DNA of 64,000 nucleotides from Mucilaginibacter kameinonensis. GTDB lineage: Bacteria; Bacteroidota; Bacteroidia; Sphingobacteriales; Sphingobacteriaceae. Below, piece by piece: positions 52,147-60,487 of the stretch. The stretch is from assembly GCF_003675385.1 (NCBI RefSeq), contig NZ_RCWZ01000004.1:186001-250000 (forward strand), written 5' to 3'. The position numbers and the translations under genes were made by a program. Each line of letters starts with the position of its first letter. Within the stretch, counting starts at the first letter, position 1. The notes under the pieces were generated by a model. That model was given only the letters and a program-made list of their open reading frames with translations. It was not told where the DNA came from and made no database searches.

Positions 52147-52866
52147 ATGAAATTGGAACAAACACTTAAAGATCGGATCAAAAATCTTGATTGGGATCAG
52201 ATCAATCATACGTTACATGATAAAGGCTTTGTAATTGTTAAACAGGTATTGGATGAAAAAAGCTGCGATATATTAATTGGTGACTATGAGGCTGATGCTT
52301 ACCGTAAAACCGTTAACATGGAACGTTATAGATTTGGCTACGGCGAATACAAATATTATAAATACCCCTTGCCCGCCGTGATAACCGATTTGCGGGAAAG
52401 CGTTTACCCTCACATTGTTCCTGTTGCAAATGCATGGATGCGAGAACTTGGGATAGATAAGCAATTTCCGGAAACGCACGAAGAAATGAAGCAATTAAGC
52501 CATGAAGCGGGGCAAATTAAACCAACGGCTTTAATATTACAATATGCAACCGGCGGCTTCAATACCCTGCACCAGGACCTATATGGCGAAGTTTACTTCC
52601 CGATCCAGATGGTGTTTACGCTCGATCAGCATAACAGCGATTACACAGGCGGCGAGTTCGTGCTCACAGAACAGATTCCGCGGGCGCAATCAAAAGCCAA
52701 TGTGCTTACTCCCGATATGGGCGATATGGTTTTATTTACCACCAACTTCCGACCGGTAAAAGGAAGCAAGGGCTACTACCGGGTGAACATGAAGCATGGC
52801 GTAAGTCCGGTTCATAGCGGTAAGCGTCATAGCCTGGGCATTATATTTCACGATGCGCTTTCTTAA
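52147..52866 (+). CDS. 2OG-Fe(II) oxygenase family protein
   Basis: The start is set at ATG 52147 (MKLEQTLKDRIKNLDWDQIN); the open frame extends upstream across the operator motif and is not credible there. The 239-residue protein has the metal-binding HxD in NTLHQDLYGEVYFPIQMVFT and the distal His with Arg partner in RVNMKHGVSPVHSGKRHSLG. Context beside an Ada-like gene with a shared motif suggests a role in alkylation repair, although it is not an AlkB by sequence pattern. It would be cytoplasmic. Confidence 0.85.
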   Translation: MKLEQTLKDRIKNLDWDQINHTLHDKGFVIVKQVLDEKSCDILIGDYEADAYRKTVNMERYRFGYGEYKYYKYPLPAVITDLRESVYPHIVPVANAWMRELGIDKQFPETHEEMKQLSHEAGQIKPTALILQYATGGFNTLHQDLYGEVYFPIQMVFTLDQHNSDYTGGEFVLTEQIPRAQSKANVLTPDMGDMVLFTTNFRPVKGSKGYYRVNMKHGVSPVHSGKRHSLGIIFHDALS

Positions 52867-52910
52867 ACATAATCATGTAGCTTTAAGCGTTATCATCAGA
52901 GATTAAAACA

Positions 52911-53522
52911 ATGCTGCAAAACCGCGTAAACCCATTTGGACAACTCATTAAAACACCCGAACGCGGTGCATGGCTTGGCAACCGGGGGATAATACATAAT
53001 GAGCATAAAGAAATTGTGCGTGCCTTTAAAATTAAGGCATGGATAACCTGCGTTCTGGAGTTTAGGGGCCGTCATCGTGAAATTATGCAGCCTGACCGAT
53101 GGACAGAACTTTTCTTTTTGGATGAAGCTACCACATTTTCGGCCGGTCACCGCCCCTGCTTTCAATGCCGGTATCAGGACCATCAAAGGTTTAAAGAGTT
53201 TTGGCTGAAAGGAAACCCACAATATGGATTTAATATGAAAACGCCGGTATCTAAAATAGATGAAATCTTACAAACCGAGCGGATTGCCGCCGATAAATCA
53301 AAGGTCACCTACGAGGAAAATATAAAAGCACTTCCTAACGGTACTTTTGTGATTTATAACGATCAATCCTATTTGTTAAAAGACGATCACCTATACTTAT
53401 GGAGCCCCGCCGGATATGAAAAAGGGATAGCACTGCCTGATGCAAACAAACTACAGGTATTAACTCCACGGTCGTTTGTTAATATGTTTAAAGCAGGGTA
53501 TATACCGCAAATGAGTGTATAG
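52911..53522 (+). CDS. protein of unknown function with a Zn-like CxxC site, 203 aa
   Basis: The protein has a well-conserved-looking patch SAGHRPCFQCRYQDHQRFKE with a CxxC pair and two His residues, and a C-terminal part rich in beta strands (GTFVIYNDQSYLLKDDHLYL). The RPCxxCR pattern recalls the Ada zinc-binding Cys cluster, but four Cys ligands are not present. It starts 44 bp after the oxygenase gene on the same strand and may be co-transcribed. A DNA or RNA repair role is guesswork. Confidence 0.7.
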   Translation: MLQNRVNPFGQLIKTPERGAWLGNRGIIHNEHKEIVRAFKIKAWITCVLEFRGRHREIMQPDRWTELFFLDEATTFSAGHRPCFQCRYQDHQRFKEFWLKGNPQYGFNMKTPVSKIDEILQTERIAADKSKVTYEENIKALPNGTFVIYNDQSYLLKDDHLYLWSPAGYEKGIALPDANKLQVLTPRSFVNMFKAGYIPQMSV

Positions 53523-53546
53523 TTGCAGGTGGTATTAAAACCGATA

Positions 53547-54212
53547 TCACGGGTTAAATAACTTCCAATGCCCTTCAGTGATTACCTCAATGCCCACGTC
53601 AGTAACTTTAATCGCTGTTTGATCATCAATTGCATACGAAGGTACCGGTATGGTAGCCGCCAGTTTTTCGATACTGGCCAGGGAATTATCCGGAAACCAT
53701 TCGTGATCTAAATGCGGATGAATCGCAAAGTCAACAACCCCCAGCGATTTATTGTAGTCCGCCGGTAACGTATGGTGTCCGTAGGTTGTTCCATAGCGGG
53801 TCATGATCATGCTGCCGGCACTTAGACCTACGTATACCATTTTGTGCAATAACGATGGTAATAACTCCGTCAGGCCAGATTGCTGCACCCAATAGGTTAG
53901 GTATTGGCAATCGCCGCCACCTACAAGTAAAGCATCGGTCTCCTGAAGCATATCAACCCATAACTTTCTCTTGATACTGGGCAAAGCGGTAAGTTCCAGT
54001 AAGCCCAGCGATTTCCAACCTAATTCGCAAAAAGGGTCACCTAATGTGCCATTGATCACCCTCCGTACAATATCGCCACCATTCGGGATGCCATATATGG
54101 CGGTTGGTACAAAAAGGGCGTTTGCTTCAGCAACTGGTTTGCCCAGCAACTCAATCAAAGCATTTCGGATACTTGCGTTACTGATTCCCGCGGATGTTAA
54201 GAGAAGCTTCAT
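53547..54212 (-). CDS. peptidase S51 family protein (dipeptidase E-like)
   Basis: The 221-residue protein has the S51 nucleophile elbow MVYVGLSAGSMIMTRYG and the DALLVGGGDCQYLTYWVQQS motif; YAIDDQTAIKV closes the fold. Family members cleave Asp-X dipeptides or act on cyanophycin products. It is cytoplasmic and converges with the 203-aa gene. Confidence 0.9.
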   Translation of the reverse strand: MKLLLTSAGISNASIRNALIELLGKPVAEANALFVPTAIYGIPNGGDIVRRVINGTLGDPFCELGWKSLGLLELTALPSIKRKLWVDMLQETDALLVGGGDCQYLTYWVQQSGLTELLPSLLHKMVYVGLSAGSMIMTRYGTTYGHHTLPADYNKSLGVVDFAIHPHLDHEWFPDNSLASIEKLAATIPVPSYAIDDQTAIKVTDVGIEVITEGHWKLFNP

Positions 54213-54316
54213 TATCTTTTTGTATTTTATTAATGTCCTGGCGGGACTATTTTAGGCTTAATTAATAGCAAAGCTAAATTTAAAATTGTGAATTATATTT
54301 ACCCAACGCATTAACC

Positions 54317-54841
54317 ATGACCAATAACGAACTTGCCAATATCAAGGCATCAGGCAGATGGCCAGTAAAGTTTTCTGACTTTTACCGCCATTATTTTTTT
54401 GCAACTATTCCGTTAGGATGCATATTTGTGGCTATTACAATGCTTTATAACGCCTTTGAATTCCATAACAATGAGTTGAAAATGCCAGGAACCATCGGGT
54501 TATCTATTTTCATTCTGTTTTTTATTTTTGTTATAAAACGTTTGTATCAAAACCAGGTGTTTGAAAAATATCAGGTGACGGATGAGGTATTAAACAATCT
54601 TAAAAAAGTACTAAAATCACTTCATTTTCATAATGTGAGATATTATGAGCGCGGCTATTTCAAATGTACCTCTGGCGTGTCATGGTTTTCCTGGGGCGAA
54701 GAGATAACGATAATTATTGACGACAACTACCTTTTAATCAACAGTAGGCCCAATCAACCCATTACCCTGTACGAAGACAGAAAAAACGTCAAGTCAATCA
54801 TAAAATCCTTACAATCAATACATAACAACGCAAACATCTAA
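54317..54841 (+). CDS. membrane protein of unknown function, 174 aa
   Basis: Two membrane helices lie close together (about residues 27-47 and 60-76), followed by a cytoplasmic domain of about 100 residues with an alpha/beta look and a conserved-looking YFKCTSGVSWFSWGEEITII segment. This two-helix plus PH-like layout is common among Bacteroidota hypothetical proteins. The gene stands alone. Confidence 0.65.
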   Translation: MTNNELANIKASGRWPVKFSDFYRHYFFATIPLGCIFVAITMLYNAFEFHNNELKMPGTIGLSIFILFFIFVIKRLYQNQVFEKYQVTDEVLNNLKKVLKSLHFHNVRYYERGYFKCTSGVSWFSWGEEITIIIDDNYLLINSRPNQPITLYEDRKNVKSIIKSLQSIHNNANI

Positions 54842-55064
54842 AATCGTAAAAACTCCATCCACCTCCTCTTGAATACACCAGCACGCTATCTCCGGCTAAT
54901 GCCGTTTTACATTTCATTATCTTTTGCTCTATACAAAAACACCCGCTAAACTTACTCCGTCCATTCAATCCCTTTATTCGTCGGTACAAAATTTCATGTC
55001 ACGGCCTCGCGACTACCTTTACAACATCAAATAATAATTTGATCAGTGATAAGGTTTAGGTTAG

Positions 55065-55099
55065 AGCTTCCAAGCAGCGAGTGCAAGGAAGCTTTTTTT
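55065..55099 (+). terminator. terminator-like hairpin in gene-free region
   Basis: AGCTTCC (55065-55071) pairs with GGAAGCT (55087-55093) around a 15-nt loop and runs into seven T residues. No gene ends nearby; the closest stop on this strand is 220 bp upstream. Confidence 0.65.
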
Positions 55100-55138
55100 A
55101 TTTACACCCGTGCCTTCCTCTTTCTTATAAAACCAACG

Positions 55139-55171
55139 TTATCCGGTTCATCTATACAATTTCCCGGTTCA
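55139..55171 (+). promoter_or_regulatory. candidate LytTR operator pair before the second lytS
   Basis: CCGGTTCA occurs at 55143-55150 and 55164-55171, an exact direct repeat with a 21-bp offset. Aligned as 12-mers (from 55139 and 55160) the pair fits the ATGTCCGGTTCA-like pattern seen before ohr. A CACCTTTG element follows 46 bp after the start of the second copy, the same geometry as at ohr (47 bp) and the DUF1223 gene (47 bp). Confidence 0.6.
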
Positions 55172-55182
55172 CCGACACATGA

Positions 55183-55300
55183 TTGTTAAAACAATGCTCC
55201 ATCTGCACCTTTGATTTATAATTCAGGAGCAGGGACACTGAATTATAGGTTTTTTTCATAAAGATGAAGCACCTGTGCAATTGTACAGGTGCTTTTTTTT
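55183..55300 (+). ncRNA. candidate short RNA or attenuated leader ahead of lytS
   Basis: TTG at 55183 and CACCTTTG at 55206-55213 (20-bp spacing) make a plausible promoter, with a start expected near 55220. A hairpin TATAATTCAG (55217-55226) with CTGAATTATA (55238-55247) then runs into seven T residues. A second, AGCACCTGT (55268-55276) with ACAGGTGCT (55285-55293), runs into eight. Such a transcript would be about 35-80 nt. Alternatively the hairpins attenuate transcription into lytS at 55370. Confidence 0.4.
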
Positions 55301-55369
55301 AAACCCACACTATTAATGTGAACCGGCCATGCTAAACCGGCGCAGACAAGTAAAAGAATCCAAAATCAA

Positions 55370-56563
55370 ATGATCCGCTCAAAAGCAACTACTTTTTTTA
55401 TTCATGCTGCAGGCTGGCTTGTATTTTTAGGGTTCCCGCTATTGTTCATGAACCGTACGCAGCAAAGCAGCGCCGGTTCTTTTGCGGTATTGTTCTCGCC
55501 ATATTACTGGCTGTTCTGTCTCACTTATATTTTCATGTTTTACCTGAATGCGTGGTACCTGGTGCCAAAGTTTGTATTCAGCAAAAAATATATCTGGTAT
55601 GGCTTTATTGTATTGGTGCTTTCGGGCTGCGTTTACTTTTTACAGCCTTTTGATAACCTGCTGCTGCATAACCTTATTAAAGGCAACAAACCGGCAACGG
55701 CAGCCGTTCCTAACCCGCAACCTATAGGTCCGCAAATTACGCCTACAGGTATCGATACCTCGGCGCCCGATCAGCAAAATATGCCATTCGGCCCATTGCC
55801 GCATGAGGACCTGCGGATGCAGGACCCGAGCCTTAAACCCACTAACAAGGTTATTTTCATCCATCAGTCGGGCAATATTGATATGGTCGGGCTGTTTATT
55901 TTCATTATTGTAATGGGCTTGAGCGTGGCCATAGCCACAGTTCAGAAATGGCAGCTTACCGAGCAAATGGTTACGCGTGCCGAAGCCGAAAAAGCCCATG
56001 CCGAGCTTTCTTTTCTAAAAGCGCAGATCAATCCGCATTTCCTGTTCAATACGCTGAATAATATTTATGCCCTATCGGTCACCAATAGCGAACATACATC
56101 CGAAAGCATCATGAAACTCTCGAATATCATGCGTTATGTAACCGATGAGGTAACCGAAGATTTTGTGTTGCTGCAAAATGAAATTGATTGTATTAACGAT
56201 TATATCGATCTGCAACGCCTGCGTCTCGGCAAAAAAACAACTTTAAATTTTGAGGTATCAGGCGAGATCACGTATCAAAAAATCCCACCTCTTGTTTTGA
56301 TGACCTTTATTGAAAACGTATTCAAGTACGGGGTAAGCAAGCATCAGCCATCGGTTATCAATATTTGCCTGAGGGTAAGCGGCAATCAAATGCTGTTTAT
56401 CTGCAAGAACACCATTTTTGAAAAACGTCCCGACACTGAGCGCAAGGGCATAGGCATTGCCAATAACCGCCAGCGCCTGCAGCATATTTATCCTAACAAA
56501 CACCGGCTCGACATTAACTCGGTAGATGGCAATTTCATTGTCGAACTGGAGATTAACGCTTAA
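55370..56563 (+). CDS. LytS-type sensor histidine kinase (second pair)
   Basis: The 397-residue protein has four membrane helices (about 11-27, 46-66, 74-92 and 175-191) with a 75-residue Pro/Gln-rich loop between the third and fourth. A coiled linker leads to the phospho-acceptor motif AQINPHFLFNTLNNIYALSV, and an ATPase domain with FIENVFKYG and KGIGIANNRQRLQ closes the protein. It differs from the kinase at 9719 by the long loop, probably its sensor. The response regulator follows after 11 bp. Confidence 0.93.
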   Translation: MIRSKATTFFIHAAGWLVFLGFPLLFMNRTQQSSAGSFAVLFSPYYWLFCLTYIFMFYLNAWYLVPKFVFSKKYIWYGFIVLVLSGCVYFLQPFDNLLLHNLIKGNKPATAAVPNPQPIGPQITPTGIDTSAPDQQNMPFGPLPHEDLRMQDPSLKPTNKVIFIHQSGNIDMVGLFIFIIVMGLSVAIATVQKWQLTEQMVTRAEAEKAHAELSFLKAQINPHFLFNTLNNIYALSVTNSEHTSESIMKLSNIMRYVTDEVTEDFVLLQNEIDCINDYIDLQRLRLGKKTTLNFEVSGEITYQKIPPLVLMTFIENVFKYGVSKHQPSVINICLRVSGNQMLFICKNTIFEKRPDTERKGIGIANNRQRLQHIYPNKHRLDINSVDGNFIVELEINA

Positions 56564-56574
56564 AACTATTTATT

Positions 56575-57270
56575 ATGCAACTGAAATGTGTAGCTATTGA
56601 TGATGAGCCATTGGCCCTTCAGATCATTGAAAAATATGTAGCCGAATACCCGGCGTTAACACTCGTTAATACTTTTGAAGATGCCATATCGGGCGGCGAA
56701 TACCTGAAACGCAATAAGGTGGATGTGCTGTTCATAGACATCAACATGCCCGATATTACCGGTATCGACCTGGTAAAATCACTGGAAGATAAGCCTATGA
56801 TCATTTTCACCACAGCTTATAAAAACTATGCGTACGAGGGTTATGAACTGGAAGCAGTTGATTACCTGCTGAAGCCAATCAATAACCTGCGCTTTGGCGC
56901 GGCTGTTCAAAAAGCTATAGGCTATTACCAGTACAAGCATACAGATACCTCCAGCGAAGGTGATTTCCTGTATGTACATTCAGAATACAGGCTCATCAAA
57001 ATCAATGTTAAAGACATTGAATACATTGAAAGCATGCAGGATTACATCAAGATCCATACACTGGGTGCATCCAAACCTATACTTACGCTTATGCCCTTGA
57101 AAAGCGCTATTGAAAAGCTGCCGGCGGCAAAGTTTATCCGTATTCACCGCAGCTTTGTAGTAGCGCGCGACCAGATCAGATCAATCCATAACCGCAAGGT
57201 TAAACTAACTGAGGTTGAGCTGCCTGTGGGTACAAACTATACCGATTTTATTAAGGACTGGCATAAATAA
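56575..57270 (+). CDS. LytTR family response regulator (second pair)
   Basis: The 231-residue protein has a receiver domain with acidic pair DDEP at residues 9-12, phospho-acceptor Asp55 (VLFIDINMPDITG) and Lys in YLLKPINN, followed by a LytTR DNA-binding domain (about 135-230; KFIRIHRSFVVARDQIRSI). It forms a two-component pair with the upstream LytS. The 21-bp-offset repeats at 55139 lie ahead of the pair, and a weaker pair lies just after this gene at 57280-57309. Confidence 0.94.
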   Translation: MQLKCVAIDDEPLALQIIEKYVAEYPALTLVNTFEDAISGGEYLKRNKVDVLFIDINMPDITGIDLVKSLEDKPMIIFTTAYKNYAYEGYELEAVDYLLKPINNLRFGAAVQKAIGYYQYKHTDTSSEGDFLYVHSEYRLIKINVKDIEYIESMQDYIKIHTLGASKPILTLMPLKSAIEKLPAAKFIRIHRSFVVARDQIRSIHNRKVKLTEVELPVGTNYTDFIKDWHK

Positions 57271-57279
57271 TCAATTCAT

Positions 57280-57309
57280 CGGCACATTGAAGGCATTGAG
57301 CGACACATT
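57280..57309. promoter_or_regulatory. weak 21-bp-offset direct repeat before the receiver/PqqD operon
   Basis: CGGCACATT (57280-57288) and CGACACATT (57301-57309) are direct repeats with a 21-bp offset. They match the ATGTCCGGTTCA-like pattern at only 8 of 12 positions in either copy, and in the orientation pointing away from the operon. They may be a divergent LytTR site or chance. Confidence 0.3.
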
Positions 57310-57372
57310 ATTTAAAAGCCTCATAATTAGCCTCAACTTTATAATAATTAATTGACACTAATCCTTACAGTC

Positions 57373-57750
57373 ATGAAAACGGCAGGCAACAAAAAAACCA
57401 TTTTAGTACTTGATAAAAACAGCAGGATGTTATCGGTAATTGATGATATTATGTATTATGGTGATTTTAATGTGCACTTAACTTATGATCCTAACGCGAT
57501 ATATGACAAGGCAAAGGTGATTAACCCCGACCTGATCATCCTGGATTATTTGCTGCTGGATACCGACTGCGAGCTGGTGTGCCAGGATTTTAAAGATGAC
57601 GAAAAACTGTGTAATGTGCCTATCATCATTGTTACCGCCTTTAAAACAAAAAAAGCACAGGCCGATTCCTATAAATGCGATGCCTTATTTGTAAAGCCGC
57701 TGGATATGGAAGTACTTGCCTCAAGGATAGAATACCTGATGGCATCATAA
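57373..57750 (+). CDS. stand-alone response regulator receiver domain
   Basis: The start is set at ATG 57373 (MKTAGNKKTILVLDKNSRML); a TTG seven codons upstream is also open. The 125-residue protein is a lone receiver domain with phospho-acceptor Asp58 (LIILDYLLLD), Thr in IVTAFKTKK and Lys in LFVKPLD. The usual N-terminal acidic pair is reduced to Asp-Lys (LVLDKNS), so Mg2+ binding may be altered. It has no output domain and would act by protein contact. It lies between a LytTR pair and the PqqD/ATP-grasp operon. Confidence 0.87.
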   Translation: MKTAGNKKTILVLDKNSRMLSVIDDIMYYGDFNVHLTYDPNAIYDKAKVINPDLIILDYLLLDTDCELVCQDFKDDEKLCNVPIIIVTAFKTKKAQADSYKCDALFVKPLDMEVLASRIEYLMAS

Positions 57751-57821
57751 GGGCCGTTTTGTAAAACTCATATAAACCTGCTAAGTTTAGCCTTTATTAC
57801 TTAACCAACCTGCAACTGTAA

Positions 57822-58064
57822 ATGAAACTCAAGAGCAATATTGCCACCAGCGAGAATGGGTTTATTTTTAACCCGGCCACCGGCGATTCGTTTTCCGGAA
57901 ACGGAATGGCGGCTCAATTGCTCGCGGCCATGAAAAGTGGCAAAACCAACGCTGAGATCAAACAGGATATCCTTAACAGGTACGATGTGAGCGAAAACCA
58001 GCTGGACAGGGATTGGGACGATTGGATGCTGCAGCTAAAAGAAGCAAACCTGCTGGAAATTTAA
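57822..58064 (+). CDS. PqqD-like peptide chaperone family protein
   Basis: The 80-residue protein begins MKLKSNIATSENGFIFNPAT and continues GDSFSGNGMAAQLLAAMKSG and LNRYDVSENQLDRDWDDWML, matching the PqqD wing-helix fold that recognises RiPP leader peptides. PqqD proteins bind precursor peptides and hand them to modifying enzymes. It is 5 bp upstream of the ATP-grasp gene, with a TAAGTTTA promoter-like element 32 bp before its ATG. Its presence is the main reason to suspect peptide modification here. Confidence 0.82.
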   Translation: MKLKSNIATSENGFIFNPATGDSFSGNGMAAQLLAAMKSGKTNAEIKQDILNRYDVSENQLDRDWDDWMLQLKEANLLEI

Positions 58065-58069
58065 GGACG

Positions 58070-59122
58070 ATGGCAAACAAGTACACTAATTTATGTATTG
58101 CCGTTACCGGGCTTAATGCCAATGATAATCCGGGTCCGGGGATGGCGGTTATTCGTTCTTTAAAAGAATGTTTCGGGGATGATTTGCGCATAATAGGCTT
58201 GTCGTATGAATCGCTGGAACCGGGGATTTATTTGAAGGAACTGGTAAATAAAACCTACCAGATCCCCTATCCAACCGAAGGTACGGCTGCCCTCATTGAA
58301 CGGCTAACCTATATCAACCAGCAGGAAAACCTTGATCTCGTGATCCCCAACTTTGATTCGGAGCTATTTAATTTTATAAAGATAGCGCCACAGTTAAAGC
58401 AAATGGGCATAGCAAGCTATCTCCCTACACAGCAGCAGCTGGCATTAAGGGATAAGGTACACTTAAAGGATTTTGGTACAAGGCACAGCTTTTATGTACC
58501 TGCCGATCATAAACTGTACACTGCCGACGATCTGCAAAAAGCCGCTACTGAGTTTAGTTTTCCCATGGTAATAAAAGGAAAGTTTTACGAAGCCTATATA
58601 GTTTACACCATGGATCAGGCTTTAAAGGCCTTTCATCAGCTTAATGCCACATGGGGTACACCGGTAATAGCGCAACAGTACATTAAGGGTAACGAGATCA
58701 ATATCGCGGCGCTGGGCGATGGGCAGGGGAACAACATTAGCATAGTCGCCATGCGTAAACTCTATATTACCGATAAAGGCAAGGCTTGGGCCGGCGTTAC
58801 CATTAAAGATGATAACCTAACCCAACTGGCCAACAATTTTGCCCTTGCCACCAACTGGAAAGGCGGTTACGAAATGGAGATCATGAGCACAGCCGAGGGG
58901 CATTTATATATACTGGAAATTAACCCTCGGTTTCCGGCATGGGTTTATTTAACGGCTGCTGCCGGGCAAAATCAGCCTGCTGCTCTTGCCAAAATGGCTT
59001 TGGGCGAAGCTTTTGAACCCTATACCGATTACCAGGCCGGCAAGTTATTTATCCGGTACTCGTGGGATCATATTGCCGATATCGCCGATTTCCAACAGAT
59101 CTCGGCCTTTGGCGAATTATAA
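58070..59122 (+). CDS. ATP-grasp domain protein
   Basis: The start is set at ATG 58070 (MANKYTNLCIAVTGLNANDN); a longer frame would overlap the PqqD gene. The 350-residue protein has a Rossmann-like N-terminal part (GPGMAVIRSLKECFGDDLRI) and an ATP-grasp domain with SFPMVIKGKFYEA and the metal-binding GGYEMEIMSTAEGHLYILEI-NPRFPAW segment (about 266-291). ATP-grasp enzymes make amide or ester bonds via acyl-phosphates. The layout is carbamoyl-phosphate-synthase-like, and relatives join amino acids or modify peptides. The substrate is unknown. Confidence 0.85.
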   Translation: MANKYTNLCIAVTGLNANDNPGPGMAVIRSLKECFGDDLRIIGLSYESLEPGIYLKELVNKTYQIPYPTEGTAALIERLTYINQQENLDLVIPNFDSELFNFIKIAPQLKQMGIASYLPTQQQLALRDKVHLKDFGTRHSFYVPADHKLYTADDLQKAATEFSFPMVIKGKFYEAYIVYTMDQALKAFHQLNATWGTPVIAQQYIKGNEINIAALGDGQGNNISIVAMRKLYITDKGKAWAGVTIKDDNLTQLANNFALATNWKGGYEMEIMSTAEGHLYILEINPRFPAWVYLTAAAGQNQPAALAKMALGEAFEPYTDYQAGKLFIRYSWDHIADIADFQQISAFGEL

Positions 59123-59131
59123 TTTATAACA

Positions 59132-60487
59132 ATGGAAAAGCTGCCATACCAAAAACCATATATAAAAAAACTACATGCCGGTGCCATGAACAAATTTGGT
59201 ACCCGCACCGGTGTGCAGCCCGTTAAAAGCATCGACGGCGTTTCGGTTAAAAGTTTAATTGAAAACTATGGCTCGCCGGTGTTTGTACTATCCGAAAAAC
59301 AGATCCGCAGAAATTACCGTGCAGCTTACCGCGCTTTCAGCACGCGCTACCCTAAGGTACAATTTGCATGGAGCTATAAAACCAATTACCTCAATGCTGT
59401 TTGCCAGATTTTTCACCAGGAAGGCAGCTGGGCCGAGGTAGTTTCGGGCTTTGAATATCGTAAGGCATTAGACAACGGCGTACCCGGTAACAAGATCATC
59501 TTTAACGGCCCCGGCAAATCGGCAGATGACCTACAATTGGCTATTGAGCACGATTCCATGATCCACATTGATCATTTTGATGAGCTTACCCAGTTGCTAA
59601 ACCTGAGTAAAAACCTCAGCAATAAACCACGTGTAGCTATCCGCGTAAATATGGATACCGGCGTTTACCCTCTTTGGGACCGCTTTGGTTTTAACTATGA
59701 AAATGGTGAAGCCTGGTCGGCAATTAACAAGATCATTACTTCCGGGAGTCTACAACTGGTAGGATTACATTGCCATATAGGCACCTATATGCTCTCCACT
59801 GATGCTTACGGAATTGCCGCCAATAAACTGGCCCAACTTGCGGTAAGTTGTCAAACCCAGTTAAATCATAAAATAGAATACCTTGACCTGGGTGGCGGTT
59901 TTCCATCAACCAATACCCTAAAAGGTGCGTACCTGCCGGGAAATGATACCGTACCAACGGTTGATGATTTCGCGGAAGTGATTACCTCTGCCCTGCTCAA
60001 TTTTGGTTTTGCCAATGATGATCTGCCCCTGCTGATACTGGAAAGCGGCCGTGTATTGATAGATGATGCCGGTTACCTGTTGGGCACAGTTATAGCCAAC
60101 AAACGTTTGGCTAACGGCAAGGCCGCTACAATTGTTGATTTTGGGGTGAATATCCTGTTTACCTCCTTCTGGTATGAACACCAGGTAAGCCCTGCTCAGG
60201 ATTTTGTGGCACATAACGACAACATGGTGATTTACGGCCCGCTTTGTATGAATATCGACGTTGTCAGGGAAAGTATCAATCTCCCTGCGCTCAATCCCGG
60301 CGACCAGTTGGTGGTTCATAAAGTAGGCGCTTACAACATGACCCAATGGATGCAGTTTATCACTTTACGGCCCGCGGTTGTATTGATAGATGAAAAATTG
60401 CGCACCCATCTCATCCGCAAAAACGAAACACTTGAATATACTGCCGAACCGGAGTTGGTGCCCGCTCATTTAAACAATAGCAAGTGA
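59132..60487 (+). CDS. PLP-dependent decarboxylase (diaminopimelate/ornithine decarboxylase fold III) with peptide-like N-terminus
   Basis: The 451-residue protein has the fold-type III PLP lysine in QFAWSYKTNYLNAV (Lys83), HCHIGTYM, LDLGGGFPS, LESGRVLIDDAG and the late Cys in YGPLCMNIDVV. This fits diaminopimelate decarboxylase-like enzymes. Residues 1-35 are an extra segment containing YQKPYIKKLHAGAMNKFG, basic and short-peptide-like, before the PLP barrel begins near residue 36. It follows the ATP-grasp gene after 9 bp and overlaps the next gene by 4 bp. A role in making or releasing an amine-bearing product is inferred. Confidence 0.82.
   Translation: MEKLPYQKPYIKKLHAGAMNKFGTRTGVQPVKSIDGVSVKSLIENYGSPVFVLSEKQIRRNYRAAYRAFSTRYPKVQFAWSYKTNYLNAVCQIFHQEGSWAEVVSGFEYRKALDNGVPGNKIIFNGPGKSADDLQLAIEHDSMIHIDHFDELTQLLNLSKNLSNKPRVAIRVNMDTGVYPLWDRFGFNYENGEAWSAINKIITSGSLQLVGLHCHIGTYMLSTDAYGIAANKLAQLAVSCQTQLNHKIEYLDLGGGFPSTNTLKGAYLPGNDTVPTVDDFAEVITSALLNFGFANDDLPLLILESGRVLIDDAGYLLGTVIANKRLANGKAATIVDFGVNILFTSFWYEHQVSPAQDFVAHNDNMVIYGPLCMNIDVVRESINLPALNPGDQLVVHKVGAYNMTQWMQFITLRPAVVLIDEKLRTHLIRKNETLEYTAEPELVPAHLNNSK

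Larger units (their letters stand above)
54842..55369. other. 528-bp intergenic region with stacked hairpins and operator-like repeats
   Basis: No gene is supported. In order, it holds a terminator-like hairpin at 55065-55099, a 21-bp-offset repeat pair at 55139-55171, promoter-like elements at 55183-55213, and two more hairpins with T-runs up to 55300. The 62-codon minus frame at 54798-54989 overlaps the preceding gene and shows no domain. Confidence 0.55.

Noticed and set aside
54798..54989. 63-codon minus-strand frame after the 174-aa membrane protein gene
   Set aside because: It overlaps the end of that gene and has no motif, signal or start context.
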